This document shows positions 34,641-45,650 of a stretch of DNA of 64,000 nt, piece after piece (the first letter of the stretch is position 1; each line of letters opens with the position of its first letter). The position numbers were made by a program, and so were the translations under genes. Origin of the DNA: Salvator merianae. Lineage: Eukaryota > Chordata > Lepidosauria > Squamata > Teiidae. The stretch is taken from positions 1,409,658 to 1,473,657 of the forward strand of contig QVOM02000053.1 in NCBI GenBank assembly GCA_003586115.2, written 5' to 3'. The notes under the pieces were generated by a model, which was not told the DNA's origin, did not search any database, and saw only the letters and a program-made list of their open reading frames with translations.

Positions 34641-34826
34641 TAGACGCTTTCTGCATTGGGCCTTATTGCGGATTATATTCCAGAACAGGAGCTTGCCATC
34701 TGCACACTGGTGCAGACTACAGCATGTCGTATGCCTGCTGGAATCTGCACCAGCATGTGGATGGCAGGCTCCTGTTCTGGAATATAAACTGGATTAAGGC
34801 CCAGTGCAGAAATGGCTGCATCCACA
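34641..34826. mobile_element. Foldback element, family F, complete hairpin
   Basis: The left arm from 34,645 (ctttctgcattgggcctta ... ttatattccagaacagga) pairs with the right arm (tcctgttctggaatataaac ... aaggcccagtgcagaaat) ending near 34,813. The hairpin has about 75-bp arms and a short loop region near 34,718-34,740. The right flank 'ggctgcatccaca' (34,814-34,826) is the shared end motif. A shorter relative is at 58,948-59,069. Confidence 0.78.
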
Positions 34827-36138
34827 GTACAACCTATTAAAGCACTCCCAGAGTGAGCATTCTGGGAGACAGTGCATAAGAAGCAGCAAGGCAGGCAAAC
34901 AGTATTTGCCTCAACGTGTCTGCTGCTTGAGGGGATTGGCAGGCAAATCGATAAGGACATGGGTGGAGATGAAGTGTGACCGCCCTCTCTAACAGGGGCC
35001 AATACAAAGCCTCACTTCTCTTCAGGTTACAGTGTGGTGTCCAATGGGCCAAGATGTAGTTCAGAGAGATCCAGGAAAGGCTTTGTTTTAGGCCCTGATC
35101 TATGGAATGACACTGTTCCCCACTGAATTGTCTTATCTTAAGGTGCAATCAGACACGTTTAAAGAGGTTCCCCCTGGGCAAATTTGAGTCTCTAATGGTG
35201 TTATCCACACTGTGTTTGAGTCCATGCATTTTGGCGTAAAAGAAAGGGAGGTTTTCAACAAGACCCTTGTCCCACTCTTGCCAACTCATGGCTCCCAGCC
35301 CATGGGTTGCAACGAACCTAAGTTCTGAGGATGGTTTAAAAGACAGTTGCTTTAATAATGGAAAAATCTATTCCTTCTTCTTGTTAAATCTTGCCCTTCA
35401 CATCCCTAGAATGTGTGTGCATGTGAAAGTGATGAAATTGAATGAATATCAACCCTTTCGCATGAAAACAAAGGCCTGCCTTGATTTCCCCTCTCCCCCA
35501 ACTATGCTCTGTAATTTTGTGATCCTCATTGTTGTGCAAAGATATTGCTAACAGCAAAATACATCTTCCAAGGTTTGGGGATTTTACAACAATTGGCAGC
35601 ATTTTCCATCTCTAATTGCTTTTGGACTCATCTGAATGTTCCCCACTGCCAACCCTCTCCCCCAAAACAAGGTTGACTTAAAGGGAACCTTTGTACTGAT
35701 ACTTCCACAATTGGTGGGGCCATTCTAGCTGATATAATTTAGATGTTGGGTTTAGGATGCAGGGAAAAAATGTTTTCCCTGCAGGGAAGTTGATTGCTGA
35801 GGCTTCCAATGAAAACAGAGAGAGCTCGTTGGAATCTGCGAACAGAGACAGCCGAATAGCACCAGTCCAATTAATTTTGCACCAGTATCAACAACAAGTT
35901 TTAGCAGAGCGTTCGTGGTGTTACTTGCCTGCATAGCAGACATCGACATGTCATGAACAGAGTTGCTTCCAGCTAAAAGGTGAAACAATAGCTGAGGGAG
36001 GAAAACTGGGTGAAAGCTCCGAACTGGCTCAGCGGTCCGAACTGACTGTGCTGACAAACGCCAAGAACACTAACAAATGACTTCACAAACAACCTTCCTA
36101 TGAAGTCCAGCAAGCTTCCTCAGAAGCATTTTAGGCAG
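34827..36138. other. Unassigned sequence
   Basis: No gene or clear repeat. Open frames are short and overlapping. Confidence 0.3.
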
Positions 36139-36230
36139 CAGCGGCCACCGGCTTTAAGCCTGGGTGTTGCGCCCCGCGCAAAGCACACCATGGCTGTTCG
36201 CCGCACCTCTGGGCCTCCGTACTGCTGCAG
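36139..36230 (+). mobile_element. Family A palindromic element, single arm
   Basis: 'cagcggccaccggctttaag', 'cctgggtgttgcgccccgcg', 'caaagcacaccatggctgtt' and 'gggcctccgtactgctgcag' follow the arm of 52,729-52,939 and stop at its loop position. Next is a 13-bp tandem duplication 'cttaccttgtctg' (36,231-36,256). Confidence 0.7.
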
Positions 36231-36245
36231 CTTACCTTGTCTGCT

Positions 36246-36413
36246 TACCTTGTCTGCCGGCTCTTCAGGGGGTCTGTTGTTCCTGCTGCAAAATACCTGT
36301 AGGCATTGCGAGGAAGCACGGGAAAAAATAAAAGGGAAGTGGGCGGGCACTTAGTAGCATCCTGGTACTCTGCAACAGGAACAGACCTGTGAAGAGCCGG
36401 CAGACAGAGGCAA
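36246..36413. mobile_element. Foldback element, family C, copy 1
   Basis: The left arm 'accttgtctgccggctcttc'...'ttcctgctgcaaaatacctg' (36,247-36,299) pairs with the right arm 'caggaacagacctgtgaaga'...'gccggcagacagag' (to about 36,410). The centre holds 'aagtgggcgggcactt' (36,337-36,352), identical to 51,872-51,887 in copy 2. Confidence 0.75.
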
Positions 36414-36626
36414 GACCCTCGGATCACCTCCTGCCGTCTGGCAGCCGCAGCAAGAAGTAAGTGCAGAATCACTCTGGGCCTTCGACTGGAGGAGGATCTC
36501 TTCCGCTTTCGGAAGGGGTTGAAGACTTTGCTTTTTGATTCGCCAGAATGAATCATTTAGATACGTAGCGGTGGAGATGTGAAGCGTCTGATGAAGATTG
36601 GCGGATGATTTTACATATAGCATTTA

Positions 36627-36652
36627 AGAGATAGAGATAGAGATAGAGAGAT
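36627..36652. repeat. (AGAGAT)n short microsatellite
   Basis: About four 'agagat' units. Confidence 0.9.
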
Positions 36653-36689
36653 ATTTCGTTTCCTTCTTTGTCTCTTAATTGTATATGTT

Positions 36690-36732
36690 TCTTGTTCCGC
36701 CCTTTGGGTAAAGGGGCATTAGAAATAAACAT

Positions 36733-36793
<61 letters not shown>
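36690..36793 (+). repeat. L2-like LINE tail with (AAT)n
   Basis: 'ttgttccgccctttgggtaa' and 'aggggcattagaaataaaca' lead into about 20 AAT units (36,734-36,793). The arrangement is that of a LINE 3' end whose tail became a microsatellite. Confidence 0.6.
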
Positions 36794-36795
<2 letters not shown>

Positions 36796-37439
36796 GATCC
36801 CACAGATCCTCTTGCCATCTGGAGGCGGCCTAAGTTCTGATTTCATTTAAAGGAGGTTATTACAAAGATAAGCCGTGCTATCTCAGCCTCCTACATTCTC
36901 CCTGAGTCTTTGAGGGTTTACTGTTTAGAGAAATAAAAAACTTAAAATCATAGCAAGTCGTTTTTCCACTTTGCACTAATGAGTTTCAGGAACTGGTACA
37001 AAGAACTAGGCCAGCATTTTGGCTTCAGGAGATAGGAGTAAGATCAGGACTTGATCCATATCCAGATTTTTATTGTGTCAGGGAAGTGATGACAAGGTCT
37101 TAGAAACATAAGCAGATGTGAAGGAAAGGTGCAGACTTTAATTGAGACTGGCTGAAAGAATAATTGTTCGTTTCCGCAACATCCGTCATCTTTGCCCTGC
37201 CGTTGCTCAGTGGAAACATTTGAATGGAGCTACTGCTGCTGCAAAGTCTTTGGTTTGCTCTTGATGGTCCTTCTCGACGGAGGGATGAGCAGATTCAGCT
37301 GTCTGAGCCCAGCTGTGTCTGGGACACCATAAAACTGAATTTATTCTTCTCTGCAGAGCTTTGTTCTGCTGGACTGAATTTGTTTTGCTTGAGTGTTCCT
37401 GTGCACGGATTGGACAGAACGGCTCAGAGCAGAACTTGT

Positions 37440-37620
37440 GTGTTTAAGAACTTCCTGTGCTGTTGAGCAGGCCGTGTTAATTGTGAGGCGATTAGTAAGG
37501 GCTGTTTTGTTTTATCCTACCCTAAGGATGATGACTGTAAAAACACAATCCTGGTGTTGGATTAATTGAAACAATTACTTGGATTTCACATTTTTCTGTG
37601 TCCCTGATGGATTTTCCACT
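37440..37620. other. Candidate conserved non-coding sequence
   Basis: Unique-looking AT-rich DNA with repeated homeodomain-like cores: 'gttaattgtgaggcgattag', 'ggattaattgaaacaattac'. No repeat family recognised. Inference only. Confidence 0.25.
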
Positions 37621-37680
37621 GAGATCCTAACTGATGTTCAATCGGTAAGGCAAAGACACATATGCATGCCCATAGTTGAG

Positions 37681-38055
37681 GAATGAAAGTGATAGAGCAC
37701 ACTGCCTGGAAAGCAAAAGGTTCCCAGTTTGATCCCCAACCTCAATGTAGAAGTAGGCAATGGCAAACCACTTCTGTATCTCTGCCAAGAAAACTGCATG
37801 GAGGTGCCCATAGAATCTGGGAGTGGCTGTAGCTCAGTGGTGAAGCAAACTGCCTGGAAAGCAGGGGGTTGCCGGTTCAATCCCCAGCCTCTCCCCAGAA
37901 GCAGGCAATGGCAAACCACTTCTGTATCTTTGCCAAGAAAACCACATAAAGGTACCCATGGAGTCTGGGAGTATGAGAGCAAATTGCCTGGAAAGCAGAG
38001 GATTTGTGATTCAACCCCTGGCCTCTCCCCAGAAGCAGACAATGGCAAAATTGAG
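37681..38055 (+). mobile_element. Tandem trimer of a tRNA-derived SINE
   Basis: Three consecutive units of about 145 bp, each with 'ctgcctggaaagca', 'gaagcaggcaatggcaa' and 'gccaagaaaac'-type segments. The middle unit (about 37,819-37,965) is best kept: pol III A box 'tagctcagtgg' (37,830-37,840), anticodon-arm-like 'ctgcctggaaagcag', B box 'ggttcaatcc' (37,874-37,883). The tail 'atggcaaaccacttctgtat'/'ctttgccaagaaaacc' resembles SINEs mobilised by Bov-B LINEs. The first unit has lost its A box; the third is 3'-truncated. Confidence 0.8.
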
Positions 38056-38384
38056 GCTCTGGTTCTTCCCTCAGGTCTATAAATGTCCACTATGTGAACA
38101 TTTTTCAGGAACTTCTGCATACATCCAAGCCCTACATAAAGCCCAGACAGGCAAATGTCCATCCAGCAGCCATGCAACGAGAAGCAAAGTAGTTTCCAGC
38201 TAAACCCAGACCTTTAATAGCCTCTGTCCCCAAAGCTCAGTGCCTCTCAAATACCAGTTTGGGTTTGGGTCAGATTTCAGATTGGCCAGCAGTGATCGTG
38301 CTGGTTCTACATACAAAGCAGGCTACTCACTTGGTCTGGTTTGACTGATCCCCTGTTCTACACAGCTTAGATTTAATCTGCTGT

Positions 38385-38545
38385 CTGCACTTCTCTGCCT
38401 GAATCATATTCGCATCCGTTTTATCTCGCTAATTGTATTAAGCTGCCTTTGGCATCACCTAAAAGGCTCCAGCATGCCAGATGTGGAAGACAGATAACCA
38501 CTGGGGATGGGTGGAGTTAATTGATGGATCAGATAAGGGGCCCCA
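38385..38545. other. Candidate conserved non-coding sequence
   Basis: Unique-looking, with 'gctaattgtattaagc', 'gttaattgatgg' and 'cagataagg' (homeodomain- and GATA-like words). Inference only. Confidence 0.25.
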
Positions 38546-40660
38546 GGAGGTGCTGCTTTTATAATAAATGGTCATTTTCTTCCTTTCTCCAAAGAATACG
38601 ATATAGGAAGCAATCGACCACAGAAAAGAGCTGTCCTCCTTTGATTTGGCTGTGGCTCTGTCTACAGGAAGTGTTGTGCACTTGGGTCAACCGGGATAAA
38701 CAGCGATGGCTTCCTCTTTTGAGAAATCACCCTGCAGCAGGACTCCTCCCCAGGAAAGGAGGGTGGCGATTCTGCCTAATGTTGCAGCAGGACTTGCAAA
38801 GAAATGGCTTGCTCCTGCTGCCTGTCGCCCCTGCTTTGCTTCTTTTAACCAGTAGGCTGTGAACTTCAGAGCTCTGACCACAGCTCAGTTTATGTATCAT
38901 AACAGGAAAGATGAGAGGCAAGCGATTTCACAACCTCAGGAGGGAAAATTGTTCTGTTCTACGGTGGAAAGTGTGAAAAGCCCCATAGTTACAGAGCCCA
39001 GAGCTGAAAAAAAGAAAGCAAACTGATGCAAACAGGAGGATAAATCTGGATACAAGTCCACACATAAGGGTAAAGTGGACTCAGGAAGAATATAGGCATT
39101 TTGGTCAGTGTGGAGTCCACTGCTCATCCACTTCCTGACTGAATTTTCTAGAAACCTTTGGATAGCCACTCCTTTGGAGCCCAAAGAAGACCTACAAATT
39201 ACTGAATGATATAACTCTCTGGATTACCTTTTCCACATGGGTCCCCGCTGCACAACATCTATAAAAAAACAACTCACAGGTATTTCTATTCAAGAGCTTA
39301 TATCAAGATCAAGGTGTTCTGGTTCTCCATTACTATTTGGCCTACCACATCCCACAACACACACTTTCAATGGCACCTTATTTAACCACATTAACAAACT
39401 GCGAGCACAGGGCTGCTTTCTCCAAGGACAGACTGAACGTACTTCCCACGCAGATGTTGTTCAGGAGATAGGAAGGCACTCAACAGATTTAAGAGTCTGC
39501 CCGAGCAAATAGCAGTCCAAGTCTGTTGAGCAAGTTCTTCTGAGATGTTGCTTTTACAAGGGGCATCGTGACGAACCTATTTGACCTGCCATTAAATAAC
39601 TATCAGGGGGACCTAGCAGCTACATAGTGACATTTTTACCAGAGGACACAAATCCTACAGTAACTTCAGCAACAGCAAAATCCTGCTCACTAGCCAAAAA
39701 AACCATAAAAAAAAAAAATCAGATGCCAATTACTGAAATTTTAATTCTCACTCTTTGTTTTACCTCTGTTTTAAATTTGTTGCTTTAACTTCGCACGTCT
39801 TTATGGGTCCATGTTGCAAACATGTAAATCCAGTACAATGATGGGCAGGATTCAATGTAAATATAATTCACTGCCACGGGGTCCACGCACTGCTTTTGAA
39901 TAGAATGATGTTGGTAACTGGACTAAGCATGAACCAAATAAAAGTTTTCTCTCCCTGGAAGAAGGAAAAGAAGAAGGAGAAAGAGGAGAAAGAGGAGGAG
40001 GAATCTTCCCAGGTTCATGTCTTGAAAAAACTGCAATGAATCCCTTTTCCATGTTTTAGTGAGTTTATCCTGTTTTATTTTTGCACAATGATAGCTAAAA
40101 CATGACCGTTTTCCAGTCGGCTTCCGCCTCAGGACGCCTCCACCTACACACATGAATTCCACCCAACTCAGCTGGGCAAGTCTCACCTCTTATCTATGGT
40201 CAGTGAGGGATTTGCACGTGGGAAGTTGCCTATAAACGTTGGCTTCGCTCCAGCGCAGTGTGGTGAACAGCTGAGCTCACTGCATTAGCACTGAGCTGAG
40301 AGACGGGCTTAGTTGCTTTTGCTGCAAAGGAGGTTTCCACCTTCTACCTCTTCAGGAACTGCCTGCAGTCTCAGCTGGTGGGTAGGACAGCAAGTGGATG
40401 CTGGCCCTTTACCGGGGGAGGCTACAGAGGTACAGTGCATGATAGCTATTGGAAGCAACGTCCCAGTGTATCCAAACGATGACCTAACTGTTGCCTTGCC
40501 CGAAAATCTGCTGCTTCCCAGGGATTCTTATTCCTCCTTGGGAATCTTTCAGAATTTTGGTGGCTTAGTTAACTTGACCCTCATGAGGCTGCTCACAGGT
40601 ATTGTGGTTTTCTTTCCACCAATGTTCACACATGCGCGCACACACAATCTGCACTATTAC
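38546..40660. other. Unassigned sequence
   Basis: No supported gene. There is a poly-A run at 39,708-39,717 and a GAAGGA/GAAAGAGG purine stretch at 39,960-40,003. Confidence 0.3.
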
Positions 40661-41032
40661 CTCCTTTTCACACTTATCTGCAGTATCCCAAGCCAGGGTG
40701 GCCTTCAGAGTTCCTGGGGCGTATTTTAGTAGCAGTCTCCATTGCACCACAAAAATGGGTCCCCGTATCCCAGAAAAGGACGCCATATGCATTCTGCACA
40801 CAGCCCATGGTTTTGGGACAATGTGAGTAGCACACCAATAGATCTCAACATTGAGATCCACTGGTAAACTAGACTAACACCATTTTGGGTGCCCTGTCCC
40901 TCCCCATGCTCTGTTCTGAGCAAACTGAAAGTGCTAAGGGGGGCTGCGTTTCCCCTAACCCACACCAGCATATAGAGGGGAAGCTCCTGGACCTTTCCTA
41001 TCATGGGACAATGTCCCATGCAGAAAGGGCCT
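40661..41032. mobile_element. Family E element, copy at 40.8 kb
   Basis: The left end 'ctccttttcacacttatc' and the right end 'tgcagaaagggcctg' (41,019-41,032) are approximate inverted copies; length about 370 bp. The inner hairpin 'ccaatagatctca...tgagatccactgg' is at about 40,836-40,864. Shared phrases are 'caccacaaaaatgggtcccc' and 'accattttgggtgccct'. No coding. Confidence 0.7.
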
Positions 41033-41509
41033 GACTGCATTTTCTGGCCAGAAAAGTCAGCTGGGAGCAATTATACTTATCATTCAAGTATGGATGCCAA
41101 GATGGCTTCCTATGAAATTCCTGAAGTCTGCAGCACATGCTCTTTGATGTCTACCTGTTATTTTTTTGCTAGAGAAGACTCCTTTCCTTTAAAATAACAA
41201 TCTTTCCATATTAATTTTTGAAGTTAAAGAAGTAACATCCAGGGTTTGTTAATTGTTATTGTTTTTAAGAAAACCAGCTATAAGGTGCACAGTGGGTAAT
41301 CTGGAGACCTTCTTGTGCTTTTAGCGATGGCCAGCTAAAAGGATCTCAAGGTCTTTCCAAGAAGAGCAATCAGTCAAGAAGGTTGTGGACTATTTGACGT
41401 ACCAACAAAAAGATGGCCTCGTGTATGATCCTTTATCACCAAAGAAAAGTTGCCACCACAAAACTTGGCACACCCTTGATGAAAATTTCATCAAAACTGT
41501 TTTGCTCCT

Positions 41510-41923
41510 TTAATCATATTCAACATCCTCCCTCTTTTTCTGAATAAATATGAGACACTTGAGCAATAATAACCCTTTATTGAGCAAACCAAGGCTACAT
41601 CTATGAAAATGGAGAAAAGGAATGGTATAGGGGGGCAACCAGGGGGCACTCCTTTTGAGGCACTCCTTCAAGTACCTGGATCCCAAGTCATTTAGGGCAT
41701 TAAAGGACAGAATCAGAACCCTGAACTGCACCCTCTTATTTGCAAATATCCTTGGGCAAGGATAGATCAGTAGCCTTCCTCCCATTCCGTCTTCAGAGAC
41801 CCATTCCAACGTGTGAGCACTGGTTCTGTGAATAACCTTTATACATTGAGCGTGTATCAGTTCCAGAATAAGATCTACAACAGAGGAATAAATCTCTTCA
41901 ATGTGCCAAGATTCACATAGCAA
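41510..41923 (-). pseudogene. L2-type LINE ORF2 C-terminal fragment
   Basis: On the minus strand one open frame contains 'RVLILSFNALNDLGSRYLKE', matching the K(V)L..TFKAL..LGP.YL block of the C-terminal part of L2-clade ORF2 proteins, preceded by 'SAHTLEWVSEDG'. The distal part (after about 41,650) is no longer recognisable. Non-functional remnant. Confidence 0.5.
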
Positions 41924-42554
41924 TAAAAATCAGATAATAATCATATTTATTTAAAAAAATGCATAGAGATTTATTGGTGCTCTCCCAGGATCCCATTACG
42001 ATTCTAGTTGATATGGATTAAGCTGGCAAGAATATGATCCCTCTATTTAGAGAGCACAAAAGTGCAGTGAAATACTCAGCTGAAGAAGACAGTGGTCAAT
42101 GGTCCGTAACCACCTTCGCTGCTAGAAATGGCAATAAAGCAGTATGTTGGAGAGGATCCAGCCAAAGGAATTTAGCAAACTCAGGAGTTTGGGATCAAAC
42201 CCTGCTGGCCTTGAACTGATGGGTGAAGAAATCAGAAGTGGAGGCATCTTCACATCAGCTGCCACAATCAAATAAACCACATGAAGGCCGACCACGTTCC
42301 TTGCCTCTACAGATCAGGATAATATTATTTTTGGATTGCAGGTCCCATGATCCTTAGTCATAGCTGCCACTGTGATTAAAAGCGAGAGCTATTGTTAGTC
42401 AAAATGAAGGGGTTCCCCCTTCCCCAAATACTATACCCTCCAACGTCTGAAATTCAGAATCCAGGTGACTGTGCAAATACATAAAATAAAATAAATGATT
42501 TCACAGAGTCCGGAAGCCAATAGGTCCTGAAAGAGGCCCTTGAAGAATGTTCAT

Positions 42555-42900
42555 TTTGGCCCCGTTCACACTTGGTTGCTAGTGAGCGATTGGATGGTCT
42601 CTAGCAAAGTGCGTCCACATTTCACGGAGGTCCTAGCAATTGGGAACATCTGCAGACCCTCTCGACCGCTACCAGCTGTGGACAACAAAATTATCCACAG
42701 CTGTATGGGGAGCAGCTGGACTGCTCCCAGGACCCAGCAGTCACCCCTACTTCTGGGTGCAAACACCGTGCAGCAGCAGATGTGTCTGCACCTTCATGCA
42801 CCACGTCCCCAGTCGCCTTGGCAGCAGCTTCACATTTCCACAGCTGCTGCCATGGCAGGGCAGCCTGCATTCACACTGCAGGTTCTAGAAGCCTGTTTCT
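42555..42900. mobile_element. Probable TIR element with a GGCCCCGTTCACACTTGG end
   Basis: The left end 'ggccccgttcacacttgg' (42,558-42,575) is a GGGCCTGTTCACACTT-type terminus. The body is rich in 'cagcagc' and includes the hairpin 'agctgtggacaacaaaatta' with 'tccacagct' (about 42,671-42,698). The right end is not clear; 'cattcacactgcagg' near 42,870 may belong to it. Confidence 0.4.
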
Positions 42901-43400
42901 AGTCTGTCTCCAGGCACTTCTATACCTAGCTGAAGTCAAGGAAAATGCACGCCTGCCCTCAACAGTGTTGCGCAAAAGATTTGATGTGAAGAGAGAAGGA
43001 AACAAAAGCAGCTGTCTGTTTGGAGCCAAGCGATAGGCTAAATTTCCAACCTTAGTAACTGAAAATGCGTGCAAACAAATAAAAGAGGCAAGAGATTTTC
43101 CCAAAGGAATAATTGTGCTGTGCAAATTTACTTGGGCCGGTAGCCAACTCATAGCAACTTTGGAGTGTCTTCTCCATGCCAGCACCCTGGAGCCTGTTGG
43201 CTGCTTTGCCAGGAGACTTTTGGCTTCCTTTTCCAGCCAATGCTGCTGACTGCAGGGCTCCAGCAGCAAGAAGGAATTTTTCAGCAATTCTGACAGCCCA
43301 AACATTTTGACACCGTGTAATTGATAACCATCTGAGCTGCCAAGAGCATTTCTGCCCCTGCCTTTGTCATCCTTGGCTGGCACCGGGTTTCAGCTCATCT
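42901..43400. other. Unique-looking sequence, candidate non-coding element
   Basis: No repeat structure seen. It contains 'ttttcccaaaggaataattg' and 'gtgtaattgataaccatctg'. An open minus-strand frame of 170 codons spans much of it (42,871-43,383) but has no recognisable domain. Confidence 0.25.
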
Positions 43401-43470
43401 CTTCTGTTCTGCATGGGTGCTCCAATTCTTAGCCTAAAAGACCCGGTTAGGACATCTGGATTTCAACAAG

Positions 43471-43583
43471 AACATGAGGACCAAAGAAATGTCCGGCTGG
43501 ATTGGACCACTGGCCCATCTAGCCCAGCAGCCTCTTCAGGAAACGGTCAACCAGCTGCATGCAGAAGCCTAAGAGCAGTTTGC
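43471..43583 (+). mobile_element. Interspersed repeat H, diverged plus-strand copy
   Basis: 'aacatgaggaccaaag', 'gctggattggaccactggcc', 'catctagcccagcagcctct' and 'ggtcaaccagctgcatgcag' follow the H repeat. The copy lies 10 bp upstream of the miniature inverted-repeat element at 43,594. Confidence 0.7.
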
Positions 43584-43593
43584 CTTGCCCATC

Positions 43594-43655
43594 GGCCCTT
43601 TCTGCACTTGCCTCTCCATTGGTCTAAACCAAAGGGTGTGGAGCAGAAAGGCCCT
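43594..43655. mobile_element. 62-bp miniature palindromic element
   Basis: 'ggccctttctgcacttgcct' with 'ctccattggt' pairs with 'accaaagggtgtgg' and 'agcagaaaggccc'. It has the same GGCCCTTTCTGCACT terminus as the longer elements and almost nothing between its arms. Confidence 0.6.
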
Positions 43656-44469
43656 TATTCTCTGGATTTCTCCTGAGGCCTTTTGAAGCCAATGCCACAT
43701 CTGGCAGGAGGAAACTCCAGTTTGCCCGTGTGAAGCAGTATTTCCTTTCACCTGCCCCGATTCTTCCAGGGCTTGCCTCAGTCAGGAGACCCAGTTCTAG
43801 AATTTTGGTAGAGGGAGAACAGCGCCTCCGCATACATAGTGTGCGTAAGGAGCACTCGTGTCCGGCTTTGTTGGTTGCTTTCGGAATGTTGCCCTGGCTG
43901 GAGATTGCAGTGGGAATCTGTGGAATGATGGCAAGGCAGGGGCGGTCCTCTAAATTATGACCCAAAGGGTGGGGGGAGCAGGAGGAGGCTTCTGGAGGGA
44001 GCCTTTCGTGGTGAGATCCGAGGAAGGTTTCCACCCTTTTGGAAGTCTGCTGTGGACCAGTGTTGGAGCATAGTGAAGCCATCCTGGCATTCTATGCAAA
44101 ATTATTAAATTCACTTGGTTCTGCACACTGACTTTGTATTTCCTGAACCAAAACATGAAGGGAAATGCAACTGCTGTATGAATACTTCTCCAAATTGTTG
44201 CAACACGGCATACAACTGCAGCAAAATGCATACAGATAGGCGCATATTAGAGAAAAAAGCATTTGCATATTAATGAAAATAACTTATGCATTAGGCAAAA
44301 ACACTTAAAAAATATATGTGAACACATAGCACAGTGGTTCCATTTCTGGAAACTATCACATTATGGCAAATTTCCAGTTTGGGGCAATAGCTAATTGTGC
44401 AAGATGATTCATAAATTTAATGATCGTCTTGTTTTTTAAGTCTTGGTTATTTCCAGTGAATATTGTCAG

Positions 44470-44770
44470 TAAACATAATTCCGTGCAGAAGTCTAGCTCC
44501 AGATTTATTAACGCTGAAGCAATGGTATAAGAAACTATGGGAGATTATCCTAGACAAATATGGAAGTATCCAAAGAGACACCTTGATGAGGAAGAATATT
44601 AAAGAGAAATTTATGAAAATATTAAACCAAGTATGGAACTCTTTAGAAAGAATAAATGAAGAATACTTACCCGCAAAAAATGCTTCATACAAGGATTAAG
44701 CAAATTAATTAAAGGGTATTTATCAACTGAAGCAATTAAGGAGATGTATAACTTAGTATTTTAATTTACA
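44470..44770 (+). pseudogene. Possible L1-like ORF2 C-terminal fragment
   Basis: A plus-strand frame reads 'LTLKQWYKKLWEIILDKYG' then 'FMKILNQVWNSLERINEEYL' before a stop at 44,697, followed by an A/T-rich tail. The W.KLWEI...W...L..I pattern resembles the end of L1 ORF2, but the match is weak. Confidence 0.35.
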
Positions 44771-44861
44771 TTGTAAAAAAATCCTAAATCAAAGACCTTT
44801 TGACCGAATTGACACTTACCTGTTTGGAATGGTCTCTGGAGATCATCCCAGGGCAGTCAAC

Positions 44862-45276
44862 AGACCTGTTCGCACTTGACAGCATACTATGGTATAATTA
44901 TAACATTTTACACTGGAACAGACCCAGTGGTGCAGTGGCCGTCTGCACTGCATGGGCTGGAACAGCCCCAAAATGGGCTTCCAGGGTTCGCAGTGTGGAT
45001 GCCAGCCCAATCACCATGACAGCAGCCACAAAAATGTCCAGCTGCTGCAATGGTGATCAGGGATCATTGCACGACTGTGCAGCTGCAGCAACATCACGTG
45101 ACTGCACACCCACAACCACGCTGCGGCCCACAGTGTTCACACGCGGAAGCAGGTGTGAATGCTGGTGACCGGGAGCAGTCCAGCTGCTGCCGGACGCTGG
45201 GGCCACCGTAGAGTGCAGATGCACTGTGCTAGTGAGCATGCAGATGCTCACTGCAAACTAAGTGCGAACAAGCTCA
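44862..45276. mobile_element. TIR element ending in CCTGTTCGCACTT
   Basis: The left end 'cctgttcgcacttgac' (about 44,866-44,881) and the right end 'ctaagtgcgaacaagctc' (about 45,258-45,275) are inverted copies enclosing about 400 bp. The body is rich in 'cagctgctgc' and 'gcagctgcag' words, like 42,555-42,900. No coding potential. Confidence 0.6.
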
Positions 45277-45650
45277 GGATCAGGAACAGCTGAGGCCAGT
45301 CACAGGGACATTCTTGTTCCTGGTCAGCAGCAGCAGGCATGCAAATGGCCGGCCACCTGGTACTCTCCAGGCCTTGCAGAACCAGATGTAGGATGCCCTG
45401 CCCGCCCCTGGCCATGACTGGGTGAGGGGATGTCACATATGGTGCTCGAAGGTGGGGTGACCTGGTTCTGGAAGCAACACCTGGAAGCCTTGTTTCTGCA
45501 TCGCTCCCGGGCTGTTCCAAGCATTGTGGGCGGCCTGTAAGGCTCAGGAATGGCTCGGGACGCCTCAGAAACAGCTGCAGCGGATCATGGTGCGAACACA
45601 ATCCCACAATGCACCTGGAACTGTCCCCACAACAAGTGCAAAAAGGCCCT
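45277..45650. mobile_element. Possible second TIR element abutting the first
   Basis: The segment ends 'caagtgcaaaaaggccc' (about 45,635-45,651), an inverted GGGCCTTTTTGCACTTG terminus. Its left end may share the 'aagtgcgaacaagctc' segment with the element before it. Boundaries uncertain. Confidence 0.35.

Noticed and set aside
37819..37890. Functional tRNA gene
   Set aside because: A and B boxes are present, but the acceptor stem does not close, the anticodon arm is weak and it is one of three tandem SINE units.
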